A stretch of DNA of 64,000 nucleotides, from NCBI RefSeq assembly GCF_000330885.1, contig NC_020062.1, positions 1,868,374 to 1,932,373 on the forward strand, given 5' to 3'. Positions 16,694 to 26,116 of the stretch are shown here, piece after piece. The notes below the pieces were generated by a model. That model was not told the origin of the DNA. It saw nothing but the letters and a program-made list of their open reading frames with translations, and searched no databases. Source of the DNA: Rhizobium tropici CIAT 899. Its GTDB lineage: Bacteria; Pseudomonadota; Alphaproteobacteria; Rhizobiales; Rhizobiaceae. Both the position numbers and the translations under genes were made by a program. The number at the start of each line of letters is the position of its first letter. The first letter of the stretch is position 1.

Positions 16694-17911
16694 TCAGCCG
16701 ACCAGCTGCATCCAGCGGCGCACGAGATAATTGTGCTCATCCATTGTCGTATTCCAGACGGCAATGCAATTGGCGCGCTGCCAATAGGATCCGCCGCTGC
16801 GCACCGATCCTTTCCTGATCCGCAGCTGGCCATCCGGGCCGGGCAAGTCTTCGGTGGCCGCCGCGCCTTCATACCAGTAGTCCCATTCGGCCTGGGTCAT
16901 GAACTGCCGCGAACGCTGCGGTGTCGAAATGTAATAGCCCTGCCGCGCGACCACGGCACCCGGCCATCCCGATATCCACCAGTTCAGATAGTCGTAGGCA
17001 ACGTCGAGGAGGCGGCCGCTCAACTGTTTCGAAAGACACAGACCACCATGCCAAGCGCGATAGCCTTCGGCGGGGACGGCCTGCTCGACCGGCACGCCCT
17101 TCGAATTCAGGATGCCGATTCCGGGCGACCACATGCTCTGGACGCTGGTCTCGCCGGCGATCATCAGCCGGGCCGCATCCTCGGCAGTTTTCCAGAAATC
17201 CCGGAAGAAGCCAGCCTTCTTGCGCTGCTCCAGGAGATCGATCAGCTGGTCGATCTCCTGAATGGACATATTGCCGATATCGTCGAAGGACATGAGGCCA
17301 GCGGCCTGTGCCGCGAGCGCCGCATCGAAAATGCCGATGGCGGGCTCATCGACCAGCGCCACCCTGCCCGCCCAGCGTTCGTCGAAGAGCGCGCCCCAGG
17401 AATGCATGCCGACACCATTGGGCGCCAGATCGGTCCGATAGGCGAAGCTGTCGAAATTATGCGTCGTCGGCAGCATGGAGATGAAGCGCGATGGCGTATC
17501 GCCCAAGGCGAGGTTCGGCTGCACGAAGAGCTTCTTCGCCGGCACGTCGCCGAGCCCCAATCGCGGATTGGGGCCGATGTGGCCGGTCTTCGTCAGATCG
17601 TTGACCTCATACCAGAGCACAATGCGCTGGGTGTCCACAGGCTGGATCGCACGCCAATGCCAGACGATATCGAGATTGTGGAAGCACTGGTCGTAGATAT
17701 CGTAGGTCTCCGGCTCGCGGGCCGCCTTGTATTGAGTCGTCAGGAAGTCGTTATTGTCGAAGATGACGTCGATGCCGAGATCGTCCTGCGCGCGCAGGCG
17801 CAATTCCTCCAGCAGCGAGATCGCAGTGCCGAGAACGCGCAGGCGCGGCCGTCCCTTCAGATGCAAGGCGGGAGCGGACATGCTTTTGGCGACGGATTCA
17901 TGCTTGTTCAT
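16694..17911 (-). CDS. PotD-like binding protein without a signal peptide
   Basis: This 405-residue relative of spermidine/putrescine-type binding proteins is paralogous to the one at 21448; compare GAVVARQGYYISTPQ here with GITVSEQGYYSPSTN there, both followed by WYEG. The N-terminus (MNKHESVAKSMSAPALHLKG) is polar and has neither a Sec nor a Tat signal. It should stay in the cytoplasm unless a start was missed. The ATG at 17911 has no strong ribosome site; GTG or ATG starts further upstream overlap the preceding GTPase gene and add no hydrophobic segment. A cytoplasmic ligand-binding or regulatory role, or recent loss of export, are both possible. Confidence 0.78.
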   Translation of the reverse strand: MNKHESVAKSMSAPALHLKGRPRLRVLGTAISLLEELRLRAQDDLGIDVIFDNNDFLTTQYKAAREPETYDIYDQCFHNLDIVWHWRAIQPVDTQRIVLWYEVNDLTKTGHIGPNPRLGLGDVPAKKLFVQPNLALGDTPSRFISMLPTTHNFDSFAYRTDLAPNGVGMHSWGALFDERWAGRVALVDEPAIGIFDAALAAQAAGLMSFDDIGNMSIQEIDQLIDLLEQRKKAGFFRDFWKTAEDAARLMIAGETSVQSMWSPGIGILNSKGVPVEQAVPAEGYRAWHGGLCLSKQLSGRLLDVAYDYLNWWISGWPGAVVARQGYYISTPQRSRQFMTQAEWDYWYEGAAATEDLPGPDGQLRIRKGSVRSGGSYWQRANCIAVWNTTMDEHNYLVRRWMQLVG

Positions 17912-17927
17912 GGAGATACCAATTGGG

Positions 17928-18983
17928 TCACCGCGCCGCTGCGATCTGACAAGATGCAACGACGGGCATATGCGCCAGTGTGAAGGCTTCGAAGGAGCGT
18001 TTCAATAGCGCGCCATCGAGCCCGTCCAGGATGAAGACCAGTCGCGAGCTGCGGTCTTCCGAGGGCCATCCATCCATATGCACCGGCGTATGAACCAGAT
18101 GCTGAACCCCATGAACAGCGACCGGGCGCTCCTCTCCATTGAGATTGAGAATACCTTTTACCCGCAGCACGCGCTCCCCATGCCGATTGAGCAGCATGGT
18201 CAGCCAGAGCCCGAAAGCGGTCCAGTCGACGGGCCTGTCGATACTGAGAGAAATCGAGGAAATGGCGGCCTGATGCGGCACGCCATCCGATGAGACAAGC
18301 CTTACCGGCTCCTCGCAGTAAAAGCCGCTCTGCGACAGGCTGCCGCTTGGCGAGACGTCGCTTTGGACGGCAACAAGGGAGGAGAGATCGAGATTCGGAT
18401 CGGCCGCTGTCAGGATTGGAGCATCGGGATTGAGCGTTCGAAGGCGAGCTCGAAGGGAATCTCCCTTGCTGTCGGCTTCAAGATCGGCCTTGGTCACGAT
18501 CAAACGATCCGCGACCGCTACCTGCCGGTTGGATTCGATATAGGTGTCGAGCTGGCGCAGCCCGTTCACCGTATCGACAGTCGTAATGACGTTGCCGGCG
18601 CAGAAATGATGCCTGAGCACCGGATCGGCCTTGATCGTCGACAGGACTGGAAAGGGATCGGCAAGACCCGTGCTTTCAATGATGACGCGCCGGAATGGCG
18701 GCAAGAGCCCGCGCTCGCGGCGGGAATAAAGTTCCTTGAGTGCTGTGGCAAGGTCGTCTCGCACCGTGCAACAGACGCATCCCGAACGCAGCAGCACCAT
18801 CTCGCCATCGACGCTTTCGACGAGATCATGGTCCAGCCCGATCTCGCCGAATTCGTTGATGAGTACGGCGGTATCGGCAAAGGCCGGGTCCGCAAGGATG
18901 CGCTTGAGCAGCGTCGTCTTGCCGGAGCCGAGAAAGCCGGTCAGAAGATTGATCGGCAGGAAGCCGCTTGCTTCAACCGACAT
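17928..18983 (-). CDS. CobW/COG0523-family GTPase (metal chaperone-like)
   Basis: This 351-residue P-loop GTPase has Walker A GFLGSGKTT (residues 16-24), the metal-binding motif CVCC (about 72-75, in RSGCVCCTVRDDL) and a guanine-specificity motif in LIVTKADL. A CobW C-terminal domain follows (VLRVKGILNLNGEERPVAVHG). The start at 18983 is chosen for the GGAGGG site; longer in-frame sequence upstream is only antisense-like. Family members insert or traffic Zn or other metals. It overlaps the small CxxC gene upstream by 11 bases. In this locus it may metallate the imidase-like hydrolase or another enzyme, which is inferred. Confidence 0.9.
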   Translation of the reverse strand: MSVEASGFLPINLLTGFLGSGKTTLLKRILADPAFADTAVLINEFGEIGLDHDLVESVDGEMVLLRSGCVCCTVRDDLATALKELYSRRERGLLPPFRRVIIESTGLADPFPVLSTIKADPVLRHHFCAGNVITTVDTVNGLRQLDTYIESNRQVAVADRLIVTKADLEADSKGDSLRARLRTLNPDAPILTAADPNLDLSSLVAVQSDVSPSGSLSQSGFYCEEPVRLVSSDGVPHQAAISSISLSIDRPVDWTAFGLWLTMLLNRHGERVLRVKGILNLNGEERPVAVHGVQHLVHTPVHMDGWPSEDRSSRLVFILDGLDGALLKRSFEAFTLAHMPVVASCQIAAAR

Positions 18984-19305
18984 GGCGTCCCTCCATCCTG
19001 GCGACGAAGGCAAGGTCAAGCGGATCGCAGTACCGGCCGACGAGCCTTTCGGCTGCCGGCCAGAGATGGCCGAGATCCTCGATGATTTCGCTCCTGCCCG
19101 TTCTGGTCGACAGCACGAAGGACGCGCCCTGCCAGTCAGAAAGGACAAGGCCGAAACCAGAGAGCATCTCATTGGCGGCCCGCACGCGCTCGGCGCGCTC
19201 GCGCCGCCGGTCGAAACTTGCGTGATTCCGCGTGAACACACCCGGCCGTGCCGCGGCATCCGTCCAATGCTCGTTGCCGCCGAGCACGCCGCACAGTGAA
19301 CACAT
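18973..19305 (-). CDS. Small CxxC protein upstream of the CobW GTPase
   Basis: This 110-residue soluble protein begins MCSLCGVLGG, placing a CxxC pair at positions 2 and 5. ATG 19305 is preceded by GGAGG at 8 bases; a TTG at 19320 is an alternative. The rest (TRNHASFDRRRERAERVRAA, then EMLSGFGLVLSDWQGASFVL) is not recognised as a named domain. Its overlap with the GTPase gene implies co-translation, and the cysteine pair suggests metal handling together with it. Confidence 0.72.
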   Translation of the reverse strand: MCSLCGVLGGNEHWTDAAARPGVFTRNHASFDRRRERAERVRAANEMLSGFGLVLSDWQGASFVLSTRTGRSEIIEDLGHLWPAAERLVGRYCDPLDLAFVARMEGRHVG

Positions 19306-19350
19306 GGCAATCGCCTCCAACCTGATGCTTCGATACTTCAGCCTAGCCGT

Positions 19351-20232
19351 CTATTTCTTGCGCGGAAAGCGGGCGGCGAAATCGTCGGCGATCTCATTCA
19401 TCGTGACGAACTTGACGCCTGGATGCTTGATCATATGCGCGTAGAGCCGCTCCAGCATCATCAACACCTGCGGCCGGCCGGCGACGTCGGGATGGATGGT
19501 GATCGGGAAGACAGCGTAATCCATCTCGCGATAGACCCAGTCGAACTGGTCGCGCCACATCTGCTCGATGTGATGAGGGTTGACGAAGCCATGGCTGTTC
19601 GGAGATTTCTTGATGAACATCATCGGCGGCAAGTCATCGAGATACCAGGATGCCGGGATTTCGATCAGATCGGTCTCCTGGCCGCGCTTCAGCGGCACCA
19701 TCCAGTCCGACGGCTTGCGCGAATAGTCGATCTTGGTCCAGCTGTCGCCGACACGCACATAATATGGCGTGAAGTCATTGTGCATCAGCGAGTGATCGTA
19801 CTTGATGCCGCGCTCCAGAAGCAGCTCGTTCGTCACGTTGGAGAACTCCCACCACGGTGCGACATAGCCGGTCGGGCGCTTCCTGGAAAGCTTGGTGACC
19901 AGCTCGATGCACTTGTCGAGGATTTCCGTCTCCTGCTCGCGCGTCATGGCGATCGGATTTTCATGGCTGTAGCCATGGATGCCGATTTCGTGGCCGGCAT
20001 CGGCCACCGCCTGCATCTGCTCGGGAAAGGTTTCGATCGAGTGACCGGGAATGAACCATGTCGTCTTGATGCCGAAGCGTTCGAAGAGCTTCACCAGCCG
20101 CAGGCTGCCGACCTCGCCGGCAAAAAGGCCTCTCGAGATATCATCGGGCGAATCCTCACCGCCGTAAGAGCCGAGCCAGCCGGCGACGGCATCGACGTCG
20201 ACGCCAAAACTGCACAAGATTTCCTTTGCCAT
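19351..20232 (-). CDS. Polysaccharide-deacetylase-family hydrolase, probable cyclic imidase
   Basis: This 293-residue NodB-type (CE4-fold) enzyme opens with [15 protein letters not shown], where the Asp pair is the usual catalytic/metal site, and has [14 protein letters not shown] with the HxxxH metal-binding histidines. Its length and N-terminal sequence are what is recalled for the cyclic imide hydrolase of Pseudomonas putida and for PuuE/HP0310-like proteins, which act on small cyclic ureides or imides rather than on polysaccharide. There is no signal peptide, so it is cytoplasmic, unlike true polysaccharide deacetylases. It sits between the transporter genes and the amidase, which fits ring opening of an imported cyclic compound. 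Confidence 0.8.
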   Translation of the reverse strand: MAKEILCSFGVDVDAVAGWLGSYGGEDSPDDISRGLFAGEVGSLRLVKLFERFGIKTTWFIPGHSIETFPEQMQAVADAGHEIGIHGYSHENPIAMTREQETEILDKCIELVTKLSRKRPTGYVAPWWEFSNVTNELLLERGIKYDHSLMHNDFTPYYVRVGDSWTKIDYSRKPSDWMVPLKRGQETDLIEIPASWYLDDLPPMMFIKKSPNSHGFVNPHHIEQMWRDQFDWVYREMDYAVFPITIHPDVAGRPQVLMMLERLYAHMIKHPGVKFVTMNEIADDFAARFPRKK

Positions 20233-20265
20233 GAGATGACCTCCTTCAATTTGAGTTTTCTGTAA

Positions 20266-21369
20266 TCAGTGAGCCGGGATGACGGTCGCGTCGGCCGGAT
20301 CCCAGGTAAGCATGACCTCGGCGCCTAGGGGAAAGGCGCCGGGCCGGTATTTGTCGATATGCGCTTCCAGCGCCAGGCCTCGGCCGTCGGGCAAGCTGAT
20401 GCCGATCTGCGAGATATGGCCGACCACGTCGAAACGCTCGACGCATGCTCCGACCACATTGCCGCTGAACGCCCGGGCGAGATTTTCACGTGCCGAGCCG
20501 CCCGCCGCATGAACCTCGATCGCCTCCGAGGGGATGACGATGTTGACCTTGCTGGAGAGGCCGCCATTGGCGCAGCCCGACAGGGTGCCAAACGCGGTCG
20601 ACACGAATGTGTTGTCGGCCTGCGTGCCGGCAACCTCGCCTTCGAAGATGGTGTTGCGGCCGATGAACTGTGCCACGAACGGTGTATCGGGACGTGTATA
20701 AAGCTGATGCGGCGGGCTGATCTGCTCCACCCTGCCCTGGTTCATGACGACGATGCGGTCGGATAGCGCCAGCGCTTCCGACTGGGCATGTGTGACGAAG
20801 ACGAAGGTCACGCCGAGCTTCTTCTGCAGCAGCTTCAGCTCATTCTGGATCGCCTTGCGCAGATTGGCATCCAAAGCACCCAGCGGCTCGTCGAGAAGCA
20901 GCACATCCGGCTCGACCACGAGGCCGCGGGCAAGCGCAATACGTTGACGCTGGCCGCCGGAAAGCTTGTCAGGCTTCCGCTCGGCAATATCCTCCAGCCC
21001 AAGAGTTGCGAGAATACGATCGACCCGCGCATCCCGCTCGGCTTTCGCCATGCCCTTGACCTCAAGACCATATCCGACATTCCGCCGGACGGTCATATGT
21101 GGGAACAGAGCATAATTCTGGAAGATCATCGATGTCGGCCGCTTCTGCGGCCTGACATCATTCATGCGCTCGCCCTTGATCATCATGTCGCCGGAGGAAA
21201 TGCTTTCAAAGCCGGCGATGATGCGAAGCGTCGTGGTCTTGCCGCAGCCCGAGGGACCGAGAAAGGCGATGAATTCGCCCTTCCTGATCGACAGATTGAA
21301 GTCGATGACGGCGGGCGTGCCATTGTCATAGACCTTGCCGACATCGATGAGTTCCAAATCATATATCAT
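20266..21369 (-). CDS. PotA-like ABC transporter ATPase (first copy)
   Basis: This 367-residue ATPase of the spermidine/putrescine/iron importer class has Walker A GPSGCGKTT (about residues 38-46), signature LSGGQRQRIALARGL, Walker B VLLLDEPLGALD and switch His in FVFVTHAQSEALALSD. A C-terminal TOBE domain (about 280-367) follows. It lies downstream of the Tat-exported binding protein. The locus holds a second PotA-like gene at 26117 but only one permease pair, so either two ATPases share the permeases as a heterodimer or one is a leftover of duplication. Confidence 0.92.
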   Translation of the reverse strand: MIYDLELIDVGKVYDNGTPAVIDFNLSIRKGEFIAFLGPSGCGKTTTLRIIAGFESISSGDMMIKGERMNDVRPQKRPTSMIFQNYALFPHMTVRRNVGYGLEVKGMAKAERDARVDRILATLGLEDIAERKPDKLSGGQRQRIALARGLVVEPDVLLLDEPLGALDANLRKAIQNELKLLQKKLGVTFVFVTHAQSEALALSDRIVVMNQGRVEQISPPHQLYTRPDTPFVAQFIGRNTIFEGEVAGTQADNTFVSTAFGTLSGCANGGLSSKVNIVIPSEAIEVHAAGGSARENLARAFSGNVVGACVERFDVVGHISQIGISLPDGRGLALEAHIDKYRPGAFPLGAEVMLTWDPADATVIPAH

Positions 21370-21447
21370 GGGAGATCTCCGGGCGTAGACGAGAAGGCGG
21401 ACATCGCCTCCCCGCGCGGCATAGGATGGCCGGCGGCAGCCATCGAA

Positions 21448-22680
21448 TCAGGCATTGAGGAATTCATCCCATTTCTGAACCAGATGGTCGTATTCATCCG
21501 GCCACTGGTGCCAATAGGCGACGTTCTTGGCGCGTTCAGCCAGCGAGCCGCCATCGCGCAGGTCGCCTTCCTTGATGCCGCGCTCGGCAGCGCCGACCCA
21601 TGGCTTGCCCTCGTACCAGAAGGCGTATTTGTCTGGCGCCATGACCTTCTGGATATTGGTCGACGGCGAATAATAGCCCTGTTCGGAAACGGTGATGCCG
21701 GGCTCGCCGGAGAGCCAGTAATCGGCATAGGCGATCACGGCTTCCTTGTTCGGCGTGCCGGCGATCATCGACGGGCCGATCGCCCAGCCGCGATAGCCTT
21801 CCTTCGGCACGGCATACTTGCATGCCTTGCCCTGGGCCTTGACCGCCATGACGGCCGGCTGCCAGGCGTCGCAGACGACCATCTCGCCCGATGCCATCAG
21901 ATTGACCAGCTCGCCGAAATCGCCCCACAGCGCCCGGAACTGCCCGTCCTTCTTCTTCGAAACGAGGAACTTCGCCGCTTCGTCGATTTCGGCCGTGCTC
22001 GGGTTGCCGGGATTTTTCACGTTCAGAAGGCCAAGCGTGTTCATGGCCATGATCGCCTGACCGAACGCGATCAGCGGATCGGTGTTGAGGCCGGACTTGC
22101 CCTTGAACTTCGGATCGAAGATCGCCGCCCAGGTATTGGCTTCCTCGGCGGAGAGAACGTCCGGGTTGTAGCCGATGGAATCGTAGTTATAGACCGCGGG
22201 CACCATGTTCAGCGTGGTCTTGGCATCATCCGCCCAGATCTGACCGACGATCTGCTGCTTCGGCTCCCACTTGTCGGAGGGCGTGGTGAAGGTATCGCGG
22301 ATATTGGCCCAGTTCTTCAGGGAAGCGGCCGGAACCGGCTCGACATTGTTGGTCATGACGATCGACGGCAGACGCTCGCCGATGATCTCCCAGCAATCGT
22401 AATCCTTGGAACCGGACAGGATCTTGGTCTGCGCGTCGGGAAAGGTCGCCGCAGTACCTGAGGTCTGCCCGACGCCGCTCACCTTGCGGAAGTCATCGAG
22501 GATCCGCTCCTGGACGGTGACCGAAAGGCCGATGGTGCGCAACTGCTCCTTGGCGAGATTGGCAGCCTGTGCGTAAGCCGCGCGCGATGACAGGAAGGGT
22601 GAGCCGCCGCCGATCGCGAGCGCCATGACGCCGGCCGAATGCTTCAACAGAGAGCGTCTGTTCAATTCCATTTTGGACAT
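21448..22680 (-). CDS. PotD-like solute-binding protein, Tat-exported
   Basis: This 410-residue periplasmic binding protein starts at ATG 22680 behind GGAG. The N-terminus NRRSLLKHSAG followed by a hydrophobic stretch and a cut near AAYAQA is a twin-arginine signal, so the protein is exported folded. The mature chain has the PotD-like features VVCDAWQPAVMAVKAQG and VIAYADYWLSGEPG. It is the importer's receptor in this locus. The ligand is unknown; enzymes nearby point to a nitrogen-containing small molecule rather than a simple polyamine. Confidence 0.9.
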   Translation of the reverse strand: MSKMELNRRSLLKHSAGVMALAIGGGSPFLSSRAAYAQAANLAKEQLRTIGLSVTVQERILDDFRKVSGVGQTSGTAATFPDAQTKILSGSKDYDCWEIIGERLPSIVMTNNVEPVPAASLKNWANIRDTFTTPSDKWEPKQQIVGQIWADDAKTTLNMVPAVYNYDSIGYNPDVLSAEEANTWAAIFDPKFKGKSGLNTDPLIAFGQAIMAMNTLGLLNVKNPGNPSTAEIDEAAKFLVSKKKDGQFRALWGDFGELVNLMASGEMVVCDAWQPAVMAVKAQGKACKYAVPKEGYRGWAIGPSMIAGTPNKEAVIAYADYWLSGEPGITVSEQGYYSPSTNIQKVMAPDKYAFWYEGKPWVGAAERGIKEGDLRDGGSLAERAKNVAYWHQWPDEYDHLVQKWDEFLNA

Positions 22681-22775
22681 TTTTGTTCTCCAGTGCTGAT
22701 TGCTGTTCCCTTGGCCCTTGTCGGGCCTCTTCATTGCCGTATCGCCCCTACCCAGCCATCGCCGGACGATGACGA

Positions 22776-23543
22776 TCAGTACCGCCCCACAAGGAGGCCA
22801 CCATCAACGACCAGAACCTGGCCGGTCATGTAACTCGCGCCGTTTGACGCAAGGAATGCGATCACATCGGCGATGTCTTCCGGTTCGCCGAGCCGGCCCA
22901 TCGGAATGAACTCGGCCGCCTTTTCCGCGCCGGCGGGGCCCAGTGAATTCTCTTCCGAAAGGAGCTGAGCCGTGCGGATATAGCCCGGTGCAATACCGTT
23001 GACCCTGATGCCGTCCTTCGCCAGCTCCACGGCAAGCCCGCGCACCAGCCCGACGACGCCGGACTTCGCCGCCGAATAATGGACATGCTCATCCCAACCA
23101 TAGGCGACACCCATGATCGAGGAGAGCGCGACGATGCTGCCCGATCCGCGGGCGCGCATGCCGGGCACGGCGGCGCGCACCAGCTTGAAGATGCCCTTCA
23201 GATCGACATCCATGGTCAGGTCCCACTTGTCGTCGGTGAGCTTGTCGAGCGGTGTCCGATGCGCGATGCCGGCATTGGCGACGATGACGTCGATCTTGCC
23301 GAAACGCGCCTCGACATCGGCGACTAGCTGGTTTGCCGCTTCCGTCGAGCGCACGTCGTAAAGATGAAACTCGGCCGAGCCGCCGGCGGTGAGAATGTCA
23401 TGAACCGTCTGCTCGCCTTCCTTTTCAAGAATATCGGTGACGACAACATGGTCGCCGAGCGCTGCAAAAGCCTTCGCCGTTGCCTGGCCGATACCGATGC
23501 CCGCACCCGTGACGATGACCACCCGCTTTTCTAAACTGTCCAT
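22776..23543 (-). CDS. Short-chain dehydrogenase (first)
   Basis: This 255-residue classical SDR has the cofactor motif TGAGIGIGQATAKAFA (residues 12-27), VANAGIAHRTP, the catalytic Ser in SIVALSSIMG and YxxxK in HYSAAKSGVVG. The Asp at the end of the second strand (VVTDILEKE) favours NAD over NADP. It is adjacent to a second SDR of identical length, suggesting an old duplication or two consecutive oxidation steps on a hydroxyl compound derived from the imported substrate. Confidence 0.9.
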   Translation of the reverse strand: MDSLEKRVVIVTGAGIGIGQATAKAFAALGDHVVVTDILEKEGEQTVHDILTAGGSAEFHLYDVRSTEAANQLVADVEARFGKIDVIVANAGIAHRTPLDKLTDDKWDLTMDVDLKGIFKLVRAAVPGMRARGSGSIVALSSIMGVAYGWDEHVHYSAAKSGVVGLVRGLAVELAKDGIRVNGIAPGYIRTAQLLSEENSLGPAGAEKAAEFIPMGRLGEPEDIADVIAFLASNGASYMTGQVLVVDGGLLVGRY

Positions 23544-23556
23544 CTGCTTGTCTCCC

Positions 23557-24324
23557 TCAGAGCATCACATCGCCGGAATTCGGCCCGAGCGTCTGGCCGA
23601 CGAAAAGGCTCGCGGCCGGCGAGGCCAGGAATGCCACGGTCGCGGCCACTTCTTCCGGTTCCCCAAAGCGGCCAAGCGGCAATTCGCGCTTCTTGCGTTC
23701 GCGCCATTCTTCCGAAAGGCCGCGCACCAGCGGCGTATTGATCGGTCCCGGCGCTACAGCGTTGACCCGCACGCCCCGGCCAGAGACCTCACGAGCGAGT
23801 GCCTTTGTCATGCCGATGATCGCGGCCTTGGCACCGGAATAGTGAACCAGCTCGATGCCGCCGATCTGCCCGAGCTGGGATGCGACGTTGACGATGACAC
23901 CCTCGCCCCGCGCCAGCATCGGCGGCAGGACGGCCTTGGTCATCAGGAAGGTGCCGCGCACATGCACCGCGAACATTCGGTCGAAATCCTCAAGCTCGAG
24001 GTTCTCGAATGCCGCCTGATGCGCAATACCGGCATTGTTGACGAGAAGAGCGACCTCGCCGTACGCGGCCTTGGCAGCCGCATGGATCGCCGCCACATCC
24101 TCGGGCCGCGCCACATCCCCGGCGATCGCGGCCGCCGCTCCGCCCGCCTTGATAATTTCCGCGGCAACAGACTTGGCGCGCTCCTCGGAGAGGTCATTGA
24201 CCAGAACCGCATAACCGTCGGCGGCAATGCGCAGCGCAATGGCACGGCCGATACCGGAGCCGGCGCCGGTGACAATGGCAGAGAGGGGGGCGGAGATCGG
24301 GGAGAAAGCCTTCTCAGCCATCAT
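23557..24324 (-). CDS. Short-chain dehydrogenase (second)
   Basis: This 255-residue classical SDR has TGAGSGIGRAIALRIA (residues 18-33), LVNNAGIAHQAAF, the Ser region VIVNVASQLGQIGG and YxxxK in HYSGAKAAIIG. Asp in VLVNDLSEERA again suggests NAD. It is distinct from its neighbour except in the core motifs. It overlaps the permease stop upstream by 4 bases, so it is part of the transporter operon. AGGAGG lies just before the two adjacent ATGs; the second (24321) is equally possible as the start. Confidence 0.9.
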   Translation of the reverse strand: MMAEKAFSPISAPLSAIVTGAGSGIGRAIALRIAADGYAVLVNDLSEERAKSVAAEIIKAGGAAAAIAGDVARPEDVAAIHAAAKAAYGEVALLVNNAGIAHQAAFENLELEDFDRMFAVHVRGTFLMTKAVLPPMLARGEGVIVNVASQLGQIGGIELVHYSGAKAAIIGMTKALAREVSGRGVRVNAVAPGPINTPLVRGLSEEWRERKKRELPLGRFGEPEEVAATVAFLASPAASLFVGQTLGPNSGDVML

Positions 24325-25166
24325 GCGTCCTCCTGAATGCGGACGCGCTTGGCGCGCCGTACCGACAGACCCATCAGGATCGCGTAGGTGCCGAGAAGCG
24401 CGAAGGAAAACAGCGTCGTCAGCACCCCGAAGGCGAAGACGTTCGGGTGCACCTCGACCGAGAAGGTGCCGTAGATGGCGAGCGGCAGCGTCAGCTCGCG
24501 GCCAGAGGCAAATAGGGTGCGTGAGAACTCGTCATAGGAGAGCGTAAAGGCAAAGAGCATCGCCGAAAGCACGCCTGGGAAGATGAGCGGGAACGTGACC
24601 TTGCGGAAGGTGCGCGCCGGCGTGACGCCGAGCGACCAGGAGGCTTCCTCCATGCTCGGATCGAACCTGTTGAAGATGGCGAGCATGACCAGGAAGGCGA
24701 AGGGGAAAGTATAGACGACATGCAGGACGAAGGCGGTGCTCCACCAGTGACGGTCGATGCCGAAGGCGTTGGCGACAAGCGCCATGCCGAGGCCGACAAG
24801 CACGCCCGGCACCATCATGCCGAGAACGATCAGATAGAAGGCCACGCCCGAACCGCGGAACTTGCGGCGAAAGGCCTGCGCTGACATGACGCCAAGCACG
24901 GTCGAGACGATCATGGTCATCAGCGCCAGAAAGAGTGAGCGGATCAGTGCCTGATCGATCGGCAGGGGCGCGATGCGCGAGGGCGGCGTGAGGCCGAGGA
25001 GATGCCGGTACCAATAGGTCGACCATTCGATGATCGGGAATTGCGGCCCACCCTCCGGCCCGGTCTGGAACGACAGGATCGCCAGGACGACGAGCGGTCC
25101 ATAGAGGAAGATCAGAAAGAAGGTCGTATAGACCCCCAGGCCGAGCTTGATACCGCCAGCATTCAT
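24321..25166 (-). CDS. PotC-like ABC permease
   Basis: This 281-residue inner-membrane permease of the spermidine/putrescine class has about six helices. The cytoplasmic EAA loop that docks the ATPase reads EEASWSLGVTPARTFRKVTFPL. Start ATG 25166 is fixed by AAGGAGCTC, which itself contains the upstream permease stop. It pairs with the PotB-like protein encoded just before it. Confidence 0.93.
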   Translation of the reverse strand: MNAGGIKLGLGVYTTFFLIFLYGPLVVLAILSFQTGPEGGPQFPIIEWSTYWYRHLLGLTPPSRIAPLPIDQALIRSLFLALMTMIVSTVLGVMSAQAFRRKFRGSGVAFYLIVLGMMVPGVLVGLGMALVANAFGIDRHWWSTAFVLHVVYTFPFAFLVMLAIFNRFDPSMEEASWSLGVTPARTFRKVTFPLIFPGVLSAMLFAFTLSYDEFSRTLFASGRELTLPLAIYGTFSVEVHPNVFAFGVLTTLFSFALLGTYAILMGLSVRRAKRVRIQEDA

Positions 25167-25168
25167 GA

Positions 25169-26068
25169 TCAGAGCTCCTTTCTGAGGTCGACGACCTTGA
25201 GCAGGGCGGCGACAACAGCACCCATGATGATCGTCAGCACAACGCCGGCAACGGCGGCGAAGGCCCATTTCAACGAGCCGACCTGGGTGACGATGATGTT
25301 GCCGAGCAGATTGACCTTGCGGCCGGACAGGGCGGCGGACGTTGCGAATTCACCCAGAACCATGACGGAAACGAAGATCGCACCGACCACCACGCCGGGC
25401 ATCGAAAGCGGCAGGATGATCGTGCGGAAGATGCGCCAGAAGCCCGCACCGAGATCCTGGGCCGCCTCGATGACCGAGGCGTCGATGCGACCCATCATGA
25501 AGGCGATCGGCCCGACCATGAAGACGCAGTAGATCTGGGTCATACCGATGATGACGGACAGTTCCGAAAACAACAGTACCTCGATCGGCTGCCGAATAAC
25601 GCCCAGATTCATCAGGATCATGTTGATCGCGCCCTCGGTGCCGAGCATCGGCCGCCAGGCGAGAACTCGGATCAGGAAGGACGTCCAAAACGGGATGACG
25701 CAGAGTACCAGCAACACGGTCTGCAGCGTCTTGTTCTTGATGAGAAGGCCGACGAAGAGCGCTGCCGGATAGCCGACGATAAGCGTCGACAGAAGCACAA
25801 GCAGCCAGATGCGGATCGTCGTCCAGAGCGCACCGAGATAGGTGGCGCTCGTCAGGAAGGTGATCCAACTCTGCAAGGTCAGCGCCGGTTCGATCTTGAA
25901 GGTCGTCTGCGTCCAGAAGGAAACGTAGACCATCATCAGCATCGGCAGGACGAGGAAGGCGACCATCCAGATCATGCCCGGCGCAAGAAGCCAGAGCGTC
26001 TTGCTCGATCTCCGGCGCACGGCTGCGCCTTCCTGCACGGCTTCCTCTGATGTCGCGACCATGGTCAT
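25169..26068 (-). CDS. PotB-like ABC permease
   Basis: This 299-residue inner-membrane permease starts with a polar cytoplasmic arm (residues 1-25), then six predicted helices. The EAA loop IEAAQDLGAGFWRIFRTIILPL matches the family. It forms the channel with the PotC-like protein, whose gene starts 2 bases downstream. Both lie behind the second PotA-like ATPase, giving the gene order ATPase, PotB, PotC. Confidence 0.93.
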   Translation of the reverse strand: MTMVATSEEAVQEGAAVRRRSSKTLWLLAPGMIWMVAFLVLPMLMMVYVSFWTQTTFKIEPALTLQSWITFLTSATYLGALWTTIRIWLLVLLSTLIVGYPAALFVGLLIKNKTLQTVLLVLCVIPFWTSFLIRVLAWRPMLGTEGAINMILMNLGVIRQPIEVLLFSELSVIIGMTQIYCVFMVGPIAFMMGRIDASVIEAAQDLGAGFWRIFRTIILPLSMPGVVVGAIFVSVMVLGEFATSAALSGRKVNLLGNIIVTQVGSLKWAFAAVAGVVLTIIMGAVVAALLKVVDLRKEL

Positions 26069-26116
26069 CTCTCGCTCTCCTTGGAGGGTCCGGTAGAAGG
26101 GTTCGAAGGGCTCACA

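Noticed and set aside
19351..20232. Nodulation-type chitooligosaccharide deacetylase (NodB)
   Set aside because: The fold is shared, but the sequence, the lack of nod genes and the amide-hydrolysing neighbours favour a small-molecule hydrolase.
20788..22461. A 557-codon open frame on the plus strand
   Set aside because: It lies antisense to the ABC ATPase and the Tat-exported binding protein, both with clear family motifs. Its translation has no recognisable domain and arises from high GC in third positions.
20266..26068. Polyamine (spermidine/putrescine) uptake as specific function
   Set aside because: Family resemblance of the transporter is clear, but this class carries many ligands, and no polyamine enzyme is in the locus.
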